The notes under the pieces were generated by a model. That model made no database searches. It saw only the letters and a program-made list of their open reading frames with translations, and was not told where the DNA came from. From Salinimonas chungwhensis DSM 16280 (GTDB lineage: Bacteria > Pseudomonadota > Gammaproteobacteria > Enterobacterales > Alteromonadaceae), in NCBI RefSeq assembly GCF_000378185.1, contig NZ_KB899383.1:1-64000 (forward strand): a DNA stretch of 64,000 nt, written 5' to 3'. Numbering within the stretch: position 1 is the stretch's first letter; each line of letters starts with the position of its first letter. A program made the translations under genes and the position numbers. This document shows positions 19,207-27,867 of this stretch, piece by piece.

Positions 19207-20205
19207 TTATCCTTGATTCATTAATTCGTTGAGTTCAATAAGAGCTGCGTTAGCGCGTGATATATAGTTTGCCATGACCAGCGAGTGGTTGGCCAGCATT
19301 CCAAACCCGTCGCCATTTAAAATCATCGGACTCCATACGGTTTGCTGTGTCGCTTCCAGCTCACGGATGATCTGACGCAGACTAACTAACGCATTTTTGT
19401 CTTCCAGTACATCAGCGAACTCTATCTCTACAGCACGAAGATAATGCAGCAATGCCCAGCTGGCACCTCTGGATTCATAGAAAACATTGTCAAGCTTCCA
19501 CCAGCTGGTACGAACGTGCTTTTCTTGTCTTTCGGGCGATGTCTGACGCGCCTTGCGCTGGCCCGCCAGATCAGTATTAATACGCGAGGAGCCAACACTG
19601 GCACTTAATCGTTGCGAGTAGCTACCCAGTCGCTTTTCAACAAGCTTCAGCCATTCCCGCAGATTATCCGCACGGGTGAAAAACTGACTTTGGCCGTCAG
19701 CAGAATCGACCAGCTCGGCGCGATACTTATACAGCAAATCGATACCCTTCTGGTAGCTGGATTCTGCGGCAGGAAACATCCAGGCCTGATTGTCCATATT
19801 TAACTGGGGCACCGCTTTAGCGATATGCGGATTTTCGATTGACTGGGATTGCGAGCGGGAAAAATCTTTGCGCATAGCCAGCGCCAGGTCCCGGGTCATT
19901 TCAAGCACACCAAATTCCCAGCTCGGCATATTATCCATTAGTACACCCGGGGGTAACATGTCATTAGAAAGATAACCGCCGGGCTTGTTTAGCAGTGCCT
20001 CGCCGACCATAATCATGCTGGTGGTCATGGTGTACCCTGGCACATCTAAATGCGCGGCTTGATCAGCCTGCGCCGTGACGCGTTTTTTCACACTGAATGT
20101 GTTGGGCGTCATGCTCCAGTACCAACCTACCAGACAGAAAACAATAAGCAGCAGGCCAACTGCTGCTCCAATCCACTTTGCGTTGAGAGACTGTTTTATA
20201 CTCAA
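19207..20205 (-). CDS. DUF2333 family inner-membrane-anchored protein
   Basis: This 332-residue protein has one N-terminal transmembrane helix (about 12-30) and a long, mostly helical periplasmic region. The motif-like stretches GYTMTTSMIMVGEALLNKPGGYL and NMPSWEFGVLEMTRDLA match the DUF2333 family. No enzymatic motif is visible. The start is a TTG at 20205 with AAGGA about 9 nt upstream. It is followed 3 bp later by the TIGR04219 barrel gene, suggesting a joint role in the envelope. The family function is unknown. Confidence 0.75.
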   Translation of the reverse strand: MSIKQSLNAKWIGAAVGLLLIVFCLVGWYWSMTPNTFSVKKRVTAQADQAAHLDVPGYTMTTSMIMVGEALLNKPGGYLSNDMLPPGVLMDNMPSWEFGVLEMTRDLALAMRKDFSRSQSQSIENPHIAKAVPQLNMDNQAWMFPAAESSYQKGIDLLYKYRAELVDSADGQSQFFTRADNLREWLKLVEKRLGSYSQRLSASVGSSRINTDLAGQRKARQTSPERQEKHVRTSWWKLDNVFYESRGASWALLHYLRAVEIEFADVLEDKNALVSLRQIIRELEATQQTVWSPMILNGDGFGMLANHSLVMANYISRANAALIELNELMNQG

Positions 20206-20288
20206 TGTTGTATTCCTTTTGATGGTCAGTTGTGCCCGTCAACCTGGCGGCTCACAATGGGTTATTACGGACATTCTGACGGTATTGA

Positions 20289-20654
20289 TTACTCCTGCAT
20301 GTAAGGCGAGTTACCGTAGTTACTGCGTTCAGCAGAGCGCTTATGATGGTGCCGCCATGCGATTACAAGAGCCGCCACCACCAGTACAGGCCAGAACATA
20401 CTTATGCCAAAGACCAACAGCCCGGCTGCGCCTGCCATTAAACTGATAACTACTGCTCCGACCACACTAACTGCCACTATAAAGCCTACAACTACAAACA
20501 CAACGGCCAGGACTAAAAATAACAACAGGTTTTCCAGTGGAGACAGTAATGATTCACTAAAATAAACGGAGATATCCAACCACTCCCACAATGCGCTTCC
20601 CAGGCCACTAACTAACACTAATGCAATTAAAATTGCTAACAGTAACTGCCTCAT
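20289..20654 (-). CDS. small polytopic membrane protein linked to pspC
   Basis: 121 residues with four hydrophobic segments, broken by an amphipathic piece (WEWLDISVYFSESLL), and a basic C-terminal tail (RHHHKRSAERS). Its start overlaps the pspC stop (ATGA, 20651-20654), so the two are translationally coupled. It occupies the position of PspD or other accessory psp genes but does not look like PspB or PspD to me. A role in the envelope stress response is inferred from position alone. Confidence 0.7.
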   Translation of the reverse strand: MRQLLLAILIALVLVSGLGSALWEWLDISVYFSESLLSPLENLLLFLVLAVVFVVVGFIVAVSVVGAVVISLMAGAAGLLVFGISMFWPVLVVAALVIAWRHHHKRSAERSNYGNSPYMQE

Positions 20655-20857
20655 AAAGAGAGTCTCGGTAGCAGAACCACCGCGGCCAGATAAGCAATCA
20701 CTGTGATGCCCGGTAACATGAACAGACTAATAACTGCTGCCACACGTACCCACATTGCATCTATACTAAGCCAGCGAGCCAGACCGGCACAAACACCACT
20801 GATGACAGATTCATGCATAATACGGTAGATGCGTTTTTCTGAATTAATTGTTTTCAT
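20651..20857 (-). CDS. pspC: phage shock protein C-like membrane protein
   Basis: 68-residue single PspC domain: an N-terminal RIMHESVISGVCAGLARWL segment followed by one or two hydrophobic helices. PspC senses inner-membrane or secretin stress and, with PspB, frees PspF from PspA in enterobacteria. No PspB is present here. The ATG at 20857 with AGGAGATATAC before it was preferred to the upstream in-frame start at 20875. It lies between pspA and a coupled membrane protein. Confidence 0.85.
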   Translation of the reverse strand: MKTINSEKRIYRIMHESVISGVCAGLARWLSIDAMWVRVAAVISLFMLPGITVIAYLAAVVLLPRLSL

Positions 20858-20891
20858 TGTATATCTCCTGCCCAATATTTTAAGACGATAG

Positions 20892-21554
20892 CTACGCTAC
20901 CTGTGCTTTTTTCATTCGAGCCAACTCTTGCTCTATATCGGCATCTTGCTCAAGCTGCGCAAATTGTGCGTTCAATGAGCAATTACCGCGGCCCAGTTCA
21001 TAAGATTCCACTTCCGCTTCCAGGCGTTCGACCTTTTGTTGATAGGACTCAAACCGCGCCATAGCATGTTGTACCTGAATATGATGCCCCTGGTTTCTGA
21101 CTTTAAGCTGGGTTGACAGGGCAGACTCACGCTGCGCCAGTGCTCTGGCTTTTTGTCGTGCATCACTGAGTTTTTGATAAAGTCGTTCGATATCATCAGT
21201 CAGCTTCGCCAGCTGTTCATCAATCACACTTACTTGATCATTGATTTGCTCACGTTCACGCACAACACGTTGCTTTTCACTCAGCGCTGCCCGCGCTAAT
21301 TCGTCACTGTTTTTTGTCACGGCGAGCTGGGCTTTTTGGTGCCAGCGTTGCTCACTTTTCTGTAATTCCTGCGCTTTTCGGTTTAACTGTTTCTTCTGCG
21401 CAATGTACTGAGCAGAAATACATCTGGCCTGGGCCAATGCTTCTTCCATTTCCTGGACCATCAGACGGATCATTTTCTGCGGATCTTCCGCTTTGTCTAA
21501 CATGGCGTTGATATTGGCATTAATAATATCGGTCACTCTTGAAAACATGCCCAT
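20892..21554 (-). CDS. pspA: phage shock protein A (PspA/IM30 family)
   Basis: 220-residue, almost entirely helical coiled-coil protein of the ESCRT-III-like PspA/Vipp1 family. It opens with an amphipathic membrane-binding helix and continues AEDPQKMIRLMVQEMEEAL, a strong family signature. PspA stabilises damaged inner membrane and, in many species, inhibits the enhancer-binding protein PspF. AAAGGAG precedes the ATG at 21554. First gene of the pspA-pspC group. No pspF lies beside it. Confidence 0.92.
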   Translation of the reverse strand: MGMFSRVTDIINANINAMLDKAEDPQKMIRLMVQEMEEALAQARCISAQYIAQKKQLNRKAQELQKSEQRWHQKAQLAVTKNSDELARAALSEKQRVVREREQINDQVSVIDEQLAKLTDDIERLYQKLSDARQKARALAQRESALSTQLKVRNQGHHIQVQHAMARFESYQQKVERLEAEVESYELGRGNCSLNAQFAQLEQDADIEQELARMKKAQVA

Positions 21555-21600
21555 GGCACTCTCCTTTTAAGTCAACATTCATTGTTTCACCTAAATATAT

Positions 21601-21616
21601 TTCAATTGCCATACCA
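21601..21616 (-). promoter_or_regulatory. possible sigma-54 promoter of pspA
   Basis: On the minus strand TGGTATGGCAATTGAA resembles the -24/-12 consensus TGGCACG-N4-TTGCA. The -24 GG is correct at the right spacing, but the -12 reads GA instead of GC. It lies 46 bp upstream of pspA, a gene that is sigma-54-dependent in relatives. The match is weak. Confidence 0.35.
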
Positions 21617-21754
21617 ACTTAATAACGTACTGATTAAAAACAGGTTTTCATAAAACACCAGGTCCTGACGTCAGTAGTATTCATAAGTGACGTTAAAATT
21701 TCGTCAATTTAACTATTTACATGGTGTTTTTAACCAAAACTAAACGGCAGATAC

Positions 21755-21781
21755 AAAAAAAGCAGCGTTCGCTGCTTTTTT
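21755..21781 (-). terminator. terminator of the small exported-protein gene
   Basis: AAAAAAAGCAGCG/CGCTGCTTTTTT with a short TT loop, 14 bp after the stop of the gene at 21795-22082. It is symmetric enough to work in both directions. Confidence 0.85.
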
Positions 21782-21794
21782 CTCGCATGATTAT

Positions 21795-22082
21795 TTACTG
21801 CACTTGTTCGTCTTCAGGGTCTTTCTCAGACTGTTTTGAAGCGGTCAATTCTGTAACTTTAACCGCACCTCCAGGCGCCATTGACGCATCAGGTTCGAAA
21901 AGATAAATAGCATTGGCAACAGCCTCATTGACCTCTGTTTTGATTTCATTGGCAGTGGTCGCAACCAGCTGATCTACCATTTGACTAACAGCGTCCTGAA
22001 CAGACATAGTGTTGGCAGAAGCAGGCGTACTGACAAGTGCTGCGGTCATAAGGGTTGATACTAGAATGGCTGGGGCTTTCAT
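21795..22082 (-). CDS. small exported hypothetical protein
   Basis: 95 residues with a clear signal peptide (MKAPAILVSTLMTAALVSTPASA, cleavage after ASA) and a short helical mature region ending in a very acidic, low-complexity tail (SEKDPEDEQVQ). The ATG at 22082 is preceded by AAGGA; the frame is open further upstream without support. I do not recognise the family. It has its own terminator and is probably transcribed alone. Confidence 0.7.
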   Translation of the reverse strand: MKAPAILVSTLMTAALVSTPASANTMSVQDAVSQMVDQLVATTANEIKTEVNEAVANAIYLFEPDASMAPGGAVKVTELTASKQSEKDPEDEQVQ

Positions 22083-22273
22083 GATAATTTCCTTGGCTTT
22101 GCTATCAATAATTAAGTGAAACTCGGTGAACACTTGTATGATAGCGAAAGCCGTGCCATGCTAATAAACCCCTTAATAATCAAAAACTTAAAATAAAACC
22201 CGTGATTATTGTCGAACTAAAGCCACTGCTTTGAAATAATATTTAGTTAATTTAACCATTAATAATAGTCATT

Positions 22274-23290
22274 TTAGCCAACTTTATTTTCGTTAAATAA
22301 AGCGATGTCTGATTGCGCGATCTCTACTTTTTCCAGTGCGTTTTTCAATAGATTTGGGTCCGGGGCTTTCCCCGTCCCGTTTTCACTAAGATATCGACGC
22401 CAGATTTTGCCGCCACCCTGACCGGAAAACAGCCCTAACATATGTCTTGCTACATGCCAGGGTTTAAAACCTGGCTCATCGATGGTCTCAATATAAGCCT
22501 GCATTTTCAGCACGACTTCCTGGCGCGTAAGCGGGGTATTCTGCTGACCAAAAATGAGTTTATCGACAGAAGCCAGCAGATAAGGGTTCGCATAGACCTC
22601 TCTGCCCATCATGACCCCGTCTACTAAAGCTAATTGCTCTGTCACCTGCTCCAGTGTTTTAAGACCACCATTTATACTGATATTCAATTCCGGGTAAGTG
22701 GCCTTCAATTGGTGAACCCGCGGATAGTTAAGAGGCGGTACTTCACGATTTTGCTTAGGACTAAGCCCCTGCAACCAGGCTTTACGGGCATGCACAATAA
22801 ACGTATCGCAACCGGCCTGGGCAACGGTGTCTATAAACCTAGAGAAATCTTCGTATTCATCCATATCGTCGATACCGATGCGACATTTCACCGTCACCGG
22901 TATATCTACTGCCGCCTGCATCGCTTTTACCGATTCCGCAACAACATTTGGCTGAGCCATCAAACAGGCACCAAAACTGCCATTCTTTACCCGGTCAGAA
23001 GGACAACCTACATTGATATTGACTTCATCATAACCACGTTCCTGCGCCATAACTGCGCAGCGCGCCATGTCCGCCGCATTAGAACCTCCAAGCTGAAGGG
23101 CCACCGGATGCTCTTCTTCATTAAACGCTAAATAATCACCTTTACCGTAAATCAGGGCGCCAGTTGTTACCATTTCTGTATATAGCAGAGTGTTTTTGGA
23201 TAATAAGCGCAAAAAATAACGGCAATGGCGATCAGTCCAATCCAGCATTGGCGCGACTGAAAATTTTCGGTGTATGGCAAGAGATTGCAT
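22274..23290 (-). CDS. dusA: tRNA-dihydrouridine(20/20a) synthase DusA
   Basis: FMN enzyme that reduces uridine 20/20a in the tRNA D-loop with NADPH. The protein has about 338 residues: SVAPMLDWTDRHCRYFLRLLS at the N-terminus, the TEMVTTGALI segment, NVGCPSDRVKNGSFGACLM with the catalytic cysteine in GACLM, VKCRIGID, FIVHARKAWLQGLSPKQNRE and NGGL. HVARHMLGLFSGQGG in the C-terminal domain is typical of DusA rather than DusB or DusC. The start is uncertain: ATG at 23290 (used here) or GTG at 23344, which would add an N-terminal extension similar in length to that of E. coli DusA. Confidence 0.93.
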   Translation of the reverse strand: MQSLAIHRKFSVAPMLDWTDRHCRYFLRLLSKNTLLYTEMVTTGALIYGKGDYLAFNEEEHPVALQLGGSNAADMARCAVMAQERGYDEVNINVGCPSDRVKNGSFGACLMAQPNVVAESVKAMQAAVDIPVTVKCRIGIDDMDEYEDFSRFIDTVAQAGCDTFIVHARKAWLQGLSPKQNREVPPLNYPRVHQLKATYPELNISINGGLKTLEQVTEQLALVDGVMMGREVYANPYLLASVDKLIFGQQNTPLTRQEVVLKMQAYIETIDEPGFKPWHVARHMLGLFSGQGGGKIWRRYLSENGTGKAPDPNLLKNALEKVEIAQSDIALFNENKVG

Positions 23291-23344
23291 AATGTATGAG
23301 GCCTGTTGAATACTTCTTTGATTGTTTTGCGGGAAATCATCCAC

Positions 23345-23614
23345 GTCATTAAAGATTACTGCTGCAAGTAAGAGTTGGGGAGTTTATCACATATAAGACG
23401 AATATAACTAAACCCTGATATGGGTGTTGAGGCGGAAAGTGTGGCGCTGCCTTAGTGGTTTGTGTTGACGGTATACAGTGTAATCGTCATATGCATAATA
23501 TTTATACATATCCCGCCGGTCTGGATGCATTATCCACAAACGAAGTCAGTGATCACGCGCTATACGGGATGAGCTCGTAGAAACAGCGCGTGATAATGGC
23601 TCTCGCTAATTTAA
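23345..23614. other. intergenic region between dusA and the arabinan locus
   Basis: 270 bp with no supported gene. It contains an exact DnaA-box-like TTATCCACA (23530-23538) and a perfect inverted repeat (separate entry). It marks the left border of the carbohydrate locus. Confidence 0.5.
23552..23594. repeat. perfect 10-bp inverted repeat
   Basis: ATCACGCGCT (23552-23561) and AGCGCGTGAT (23585-23594) are exact reverse complements separated by 23 bp, starting 20 bp past the stop of the gene at 23615. There is no T run, so a standard terminator is unlikely. It may be an operator or an RNA-stabilising hairpin. Confidence 0.5.
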
Positions 23615-26600
23615 TCAGTAAACAATACCGGTAGCATCCAGATCATAATCGGTATAAGTGTTGTATTCACCGGATAGCCAGAGAATCGCGTCTTTGTCCT
23701 CGCCGTGTACAATCAGCGGTCGGATATTGTCGCTTTCTTTATCGTGTGACAGCCGTGTCCACTGGATGCTCTCAATATCATCGGATAAGGTCATGTCTGC
23801 TCGATATATTTGAAAAGTCCCGTCTTTTTTCTCACCAGTGGTGGGATCTACGTTAGTGGCGATAACTACATGACCAGGATCTGACGGATCCAGAGTAATC
23901 AGTCCGGTATAACTTGCTTCTCTGGGATATAGGTGCTCACCAGCATGAGCAACTTCCCGGTCATGCCATTTTTCACCATCCCATGAGGCGATGCGATAGC
24001 GCTGGTCCTGATTATTTAGGTAAACGGAGTACGCAATGTGAGGAAGCCCGTTCTCATCCACAACCATAGAGCTGGTCCAGGCACTGTTCTTGGCGCTTAA
24101 ATCCATGCCTCTGAACTCACCGCCGCTACCAGTAAAGATCTTTTCAGCCTCTGACGGTTTTAAGGGACCATCCTTGCTAAGATTTTTAATTAACTTTCCA
24201 CCGGCAGTGTAGAAATTCCCATTGCGAAATGCCGCGTAATAAAGACTATTACCAAAATCTCTGGGATGCGCATCAGTAAATGAAATCCCAATGGTATCGA
24301 CATTGTCTGATGCGTAGCGTGCATATGGGCGCTGTGTACCATTTAATTCATCCTGAATGAGATGAACCGTATCACCCCATGTCTTGCCGTTGTCGGCAGA
24401 AGCCACGAAGCTAGGATTCCACTGAATCCCCCGATAGAGATTGTAAAGTAAACCCTCTTCTTTAAGATGAAACAAATTCATGTAAGTGACAGGCTCGGAC
24501 GCCTCAATTTTTTGTTCCTCACCCCATTCTAGGTAATCTGTGGTGTCTGAAATCCGAAAATAATGATGATTTTCAGTGCTATGACGAGCGTACACAGTAA
24601 GCAGGGAACCATCTGGTCTGGCATAAAAAACCGGCGAATTATGGTCATCATGATCAAAGTTAGTATGAAGTACTGAGGTACCTTGTATTTTCTGAGCCTC
24701 GGTATCAAATACACTGACCACCGCATCGCCGGTTCCGTTACCCTGTACACCACCGATGATGAGTTTACCGTTGTGCATAATCGCTCTGGGATCCTGAAAC
24801 CAGCACCAGCCTGTATTTTCCATCATAGTTACCGGCGAAGCGGCTGCGATGGCGTCATTCCTTTCTGCTTTAAGCATTTTATAAAGTTCACTGCCTGCGG
24901 CCAAAAATGCACCGACACCGTAAACCTCAGTGTAATCGGGATAAGAATCGCCCGGTGCGGCGCCCACAGGCTGAACATAAGTAAGCATTCCCTCATGGTT
25001 CACGGCGAGCTTTAGCGCACGCCACGCTTTTTCAATCACAGGGCGATACTCTTCTTTGTCTAACAGACCATTATTAACGCCCCACGCCAGTCCAAATGTA
25101 AAGAATGCAGTGCCGCTGGTTTCTACTTCCGGATAGCCTTCCGTGCCACCCAGCAAGCCCATCGACCACGTACCATCGTCACGCTGAATCGTTTTTACTC
25201 TGGCTGCCATGTCTTTATACAGGTCAACATAAAACTCACGTCCCTCCCAGTCTTTAGGCAAATCAGGGATCATAAGCGCCAAACCGCCAAACACCCAGCC
25301 GTTGCCGCGGGACCAGAAAATATCTTCGCCGTTTTGCTCACTTTTACTGAAATAGCTCGAATCACGCCAGAATAGCTGGTCTTCTTCACTCCATAGTAAA
25401 TCGTAGGTGGCGTGATATTCCTGATCCATGAACTCGAGGTATTTGTCTTCGCCGGTTAATTTGGCCAGCCTCGCCCAGACGGGAGGCGCCATAAAAAGTG
25501 CATCACTCCAGCCCCAGCGGTCATGAGCGTGTGTGTTTTCAGCTTCCCATTCCAATGTACCTTCTTTCGGATTTTGCAAAATCCAGTCAAAACGCTCCTT
25601 TGTAGGCATCAGCATGGATGAATCTTGAAATTCGCTGTACAAGGAAAGGTAAAACTGTCCGACAGTATGATCATCAGCATGATAAGGACGTTTGTGCAGT
25701 TGCCACTGATTTTTCTCGCCAATATCTTTTAACCAGCGGGTGTATTTAGCATCGTCCGATACCTTACGCCACTCATTCATTCCTGCGTATAGCGCGCCGT
25801 GATGCCACTCAAGATCGTGGTAACGCTCTCGGGTCGCCCAGTCTGGCGGATCGGTCGGTATCGCCCTGTATTCGCCCTGCTCTTCGTGATGCGCTATCTG
25901 CCAGTCAGCAACCTGCTTAGTTAACTGTTTAACCGACTGCATAGTGATGGCCGACGGCGCCTCATCCAGATAATTGGCAAGATATTGCTTCCACTGGAAA
26001 TAAGTTGTTATATCCTGCGCTTTTTCCCACGCAAATCCGGCGTAATAGGTCAGTTTCCCGTCATCGTCGGTGGAGGTGACCAACACCGCGTTAGAGCGAT
26101 CCTGCTGGTCGCTTTGTTGTTCGTGAAAGGTAGCAATATAGGCCTGAGGAAGGACAACCGCAGTGCCCACATGACTATCGTCTATTTTCTCCCAGGTACT
26201 GACTACGCTTCTATCATCGTTGACATCTACCAGTGCTTTACCATCATGTGTAGATACCCCCACCGCTACATCCAGCTTTATGGGTTTACCATTTTTGGTA
26301 AACTGACTTTGTGCCTGGTACAACTGGCTACCACGGCGCAGCGTGATCTGTTTGACTTCCTGAATTCCCTGATCTTCCCAGCGGTATGTCAGCTCAAAAG
26401 AGACTTGTTCATCTGATTTTTCAAGCACTTTAAAAGACTGATAAACATTGGGTTGAACCAGCTTATCGTCCTGCCCGGGTTGCCAAAGCGCGACAGCGCC
26501 GCAGCCTAATGAACTTCCAACATGGTAGGGGTCATACCCCTCGCCATGGTCCTCATGATAAGACTTTCCCTGAAAATGTGCTGCATACCACCTGTTGACC

Positions 26601-26833
26601 ACCGGCTTATCGGTTCGTTTAAACCAACAATCTGTCCCGTTGTTCTCATTTGCCCTGGCTAATGCAGGCCCATAAACGCGAAATGCCACTTTGTCGTTCT
26701 CAAAAGCAAAATCATCTTTTCGCTCGGGAATCTGTCTTGCCTCGTAATTGTCCTTAATCGCTGCTCCCTGATTCGTACACCCTGCGATAACAACTGCCAG
26801 TGCAAGAGAAGGTAATAAGGTATGTCTGCGCAT
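23615..26833 (-). CDS. lipoprotein fusion: DUF4861-like, GH105/GH88-like and BNR-4 propeller
   Basis: 1072-residue lipoprotein (lipobox VIAGC, Cys19). Residues about 30-310 resemble DUF4861 beta-sandwich proteins. Residues about 335-655 look like an (alpha/alpha)6 unsaturated-glycuronyl hydrolase (WHHGALYAGMNEW, RGNGWVFGGLALMI). Residues about 665-1072 are a BNR-4-type beta-propeller (NTGWCWFQDPRAI). BNR-4 folds include lyases and hydrolases acting next to glucuronic acid or rhamnose, for example PL24/25 ulvan lyases. GH105 enzymes remove the unsaturated uronate that lyases leave. So it may uncap acidic side chains of arabinogalactan or pectin. Domain names are by eye. A regulon motif lies 28 bp upstream of the start. 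Confidence 0.75.
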   Translation of the reverse strand: MRRHTLLPSLALAVVIAGCTNQGAAIKDNYEARQIPERKDDFAFENDKVAFRVYGPALARANENNGTDCWFKRTDKPVVNRWYAAHFQGKSYHEDHGEGYDPYHVGSSLGCGAVALWQPGQDDKLVQPNVYQSFKVLEKSDEQVSFELTYRWEDQGIQEVKQITLRRGSQLYQAQSQFTKNGKPIKLDVAVGVSTHDGKALVDVNDDRSVVSTWEKIDDSHVGTAVVLPQAYIATFHEQQSDQQDRSNAVLVTSTDDDGKLTYYAGFAWEKAQDITTYFQWKQYLANYLDEAPSAITMQSVKQLTKQVADWQIAHHEEQGEYRAIPTDPPDWATRERYHDLEWHHGALYAGMNEWRKVSDDAKYTRWLKDIGEKNQWQLHKRPYHADDHTVGQFYLSLYSEFQDSSMLMPTKERFDWILQNPKEGTLEWEAENTHAHDRWGWSDALFMAPPVWARLAKLTGEDKYLEFMDQEYHATYDLLWSEEDQLFWRDSSYFSKSEQNGEDIFWSRGNGWVFGGLALMIPDLPKDWEGREFYVDLYKDMAARVKTIQRDDGTWSMGLLGGTEGYPEVETSGTAFFTFGLAWGVNNGLLDKEEYRPVIEKAWRALKLAVNHEGMLTYVQPVGAAPGDSYPDYTEVYGVGAFLAAGSELYKMLKAERNDAIAAASPVTMMENTGWCWFQDPRAIMHNGKLIIGGVQGNGTGDAVVSVFDTEAQKIQGTSVLHTNFDHDDHNSPVFYARPDGSLLTVYARHSTENHHYFRISDTTDYLEWGEEQKIEASEPVTYMNLFHLKEEGLLYNLYRGIQWNPSFVASADNGKTWGDTVHLIQDELNGTQRPYARYASDNVDTIGISFTDAHPRDFGNSLYYAAFRNGNFYTAGGKLIKNLSKDGPLKPSEAEKIFTGSGGEFRGMDLSAKNSAWTSSMVVDENGLPHIAYSVYLNNQDQRYRIASWDGEKWHDREVAHAGEHLYPREASYTGLITLDPSDPGHVVIATNVDPTTGEKKDGTFQIYRADMTLSDDIESIQWTRLSHDKESDNIRPLIVHGEDKDAILWLSGEYNTYTDYDLDATGIVY

Positions 26834-26861
26834 AGCTATTCCTTAAGAAAATACTGATATT

Positions 26862-26874
26862 ATTGTAATACAAT
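26862..26874 (-). promoter_or_regulatory. arabinose-regulon motif, GH105/BNR-4 gene
   Basis: ATTGTAATACAAT, a palindrome apart from the central base and the best match to the consensus. In the gene direction it contains TACAAT, a -10-like hexamer. Confidence 0.65.
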
Positions 26875-26954
26875 TAACGCAAACTTTACATTGTCTGCAT
26901 TCTGTTCACAACCATAAATTAAAATTTTCAATGAGGGCGAAGCGAGGGACTAGG

Positions 26955-27854
26955 TTAGGCAATTCTGAGGTTTGCAGGCTTATCTATTATTCCATTTGTG
27001 TTCGTTTTAAATAAAAACGTATCGCCGCTTAACGGAAAAGCGAGTAAGTCCGACGGTGACAAGCCGGTTCGCGCTGAGGTAATAACGAGAAAATCCAATT
27101 CTGGGCCGGCAAAAGTGACACTGGTAATTCGTGGCACCGGCAGTGAATAACTTTGCACCAGGCTACCTTCCGTTGAATAGCATAACACCGCACTGCCATC
27201 CCAGGCACATACCCATAAATACCCGTTAGCATCCACAGTAACTCCATCCGGATGCCCCTGAGATTCGCTGAGTCGGATAAATGGTATTTTGGAAGAGGGT
27301 TGTTTATTGCACCCCAGATGCAGGGCGTACACTATGCGTGGTTTAGAGGAAACCGAGTAAATGATGTTCCCATCAGGACTAAATGCAGGGCCATTGCTCA
27401 CTACATAGCCTGTATCTATTGGGATCGCGTTGTTGGGCTCATGAAGTTGGTAGAGTTTACCCGAGGCGTTTTTTTCTGAAATATCCATTGTGCCAAAATA
27501 CAAATTGCCGTGGCGGTCGACTTTGGCATCGTTAAGGCGGTTACCAGCGGCGTCCCCTGGCAACTGCCATAATTTGTGTTGGGGTCTGCACTTTTCGTCG
27601 AGTATGAAAATTCCCGTTACGAATCCGGCAATCAGCTGTCCGGAGACAATTTCTTTTACCCAGCAAACGGGCTCTGGGGTAGAAAAGGTTTCAACACTAT
27701 GTGAGTGCCAGTCCATTACGTGAATTTTGCAGCCATAGATGTCTACCCAGTATACTTTTGCCCGAGCCTGACTGTAAAAAACGCCCTCGCCCAGCTCGGC
27801 CTGGCTTGAAAAACTTTTTACTAACTTAATATCGACCATTTCTGTATTTGCCAC
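26955..27854 (-). CDS. SMP-30/gluconolactonase-family sugar lactonase
   Basis: 299-residue six-bladed propeller lactonase of the SMP-30/regucalcin family. It shows the metal-site segments LGEGVFY, NRLNDAKVDRHGNLYFGTM, YVVSNGPAFSPDGNIIYS and HPDGVTVDANGYLWVCAW. It would open a sugar-1,5- or 1,4-lactone in the cytosol. The sugar dehydrogenase gene nearby could supply the lactone, probably arabino- or galactonolactone. It follows the TauE-family gene by 13 bp and belongs to the same transcription unit. The start is a GTG at 27854; an ATG at 27839 is possible. Confidence 0.85.
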   Translation of the reverse strand: MANTEMVDIKLVKSFSSQAELGEGVFYSQARAKVYWVDIYGCKIHVMDWHSHSVETFSTPEPVCWVKEIVSGQLIAGFVTGIFILDEKCRPQHKLWQLPGDAAGNRLNDAKVDRHGNLYFGTMDISEKNASGKLYQLHEPNNAIPIDTGYVVSNGPAFSPDGNIIYSVSSKPRIVYALHLGCNKQPSSKIPFIRLSESQGHPDGVTVDANGYLWVCAWDGSAVLCYSTEGSLVQSYSLPVPRITSVTFAGPELDFLVITSARTGLSPSDLLAFPLSGDTFLFKTNTNGIIDKPANLRIA

Positions 27855-27867
27855 TTACACGAAATTG

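Noticed and set aside
22634-23131. 165-codon plus-strand frame inside dusA
   Set aside because: Antisense to well-conserved dusA motifs; a shadow without domain features.
23490-23540. dif-like site in the dusA to arabinan-locus intergenic region
   Set aside because: ATGCATAATATTTATACAT has some resemblance to XerC/XerD sites, but the conserved GGTGCGCATAA half is missing, so it is treated as ordinary AT-rich DNA.
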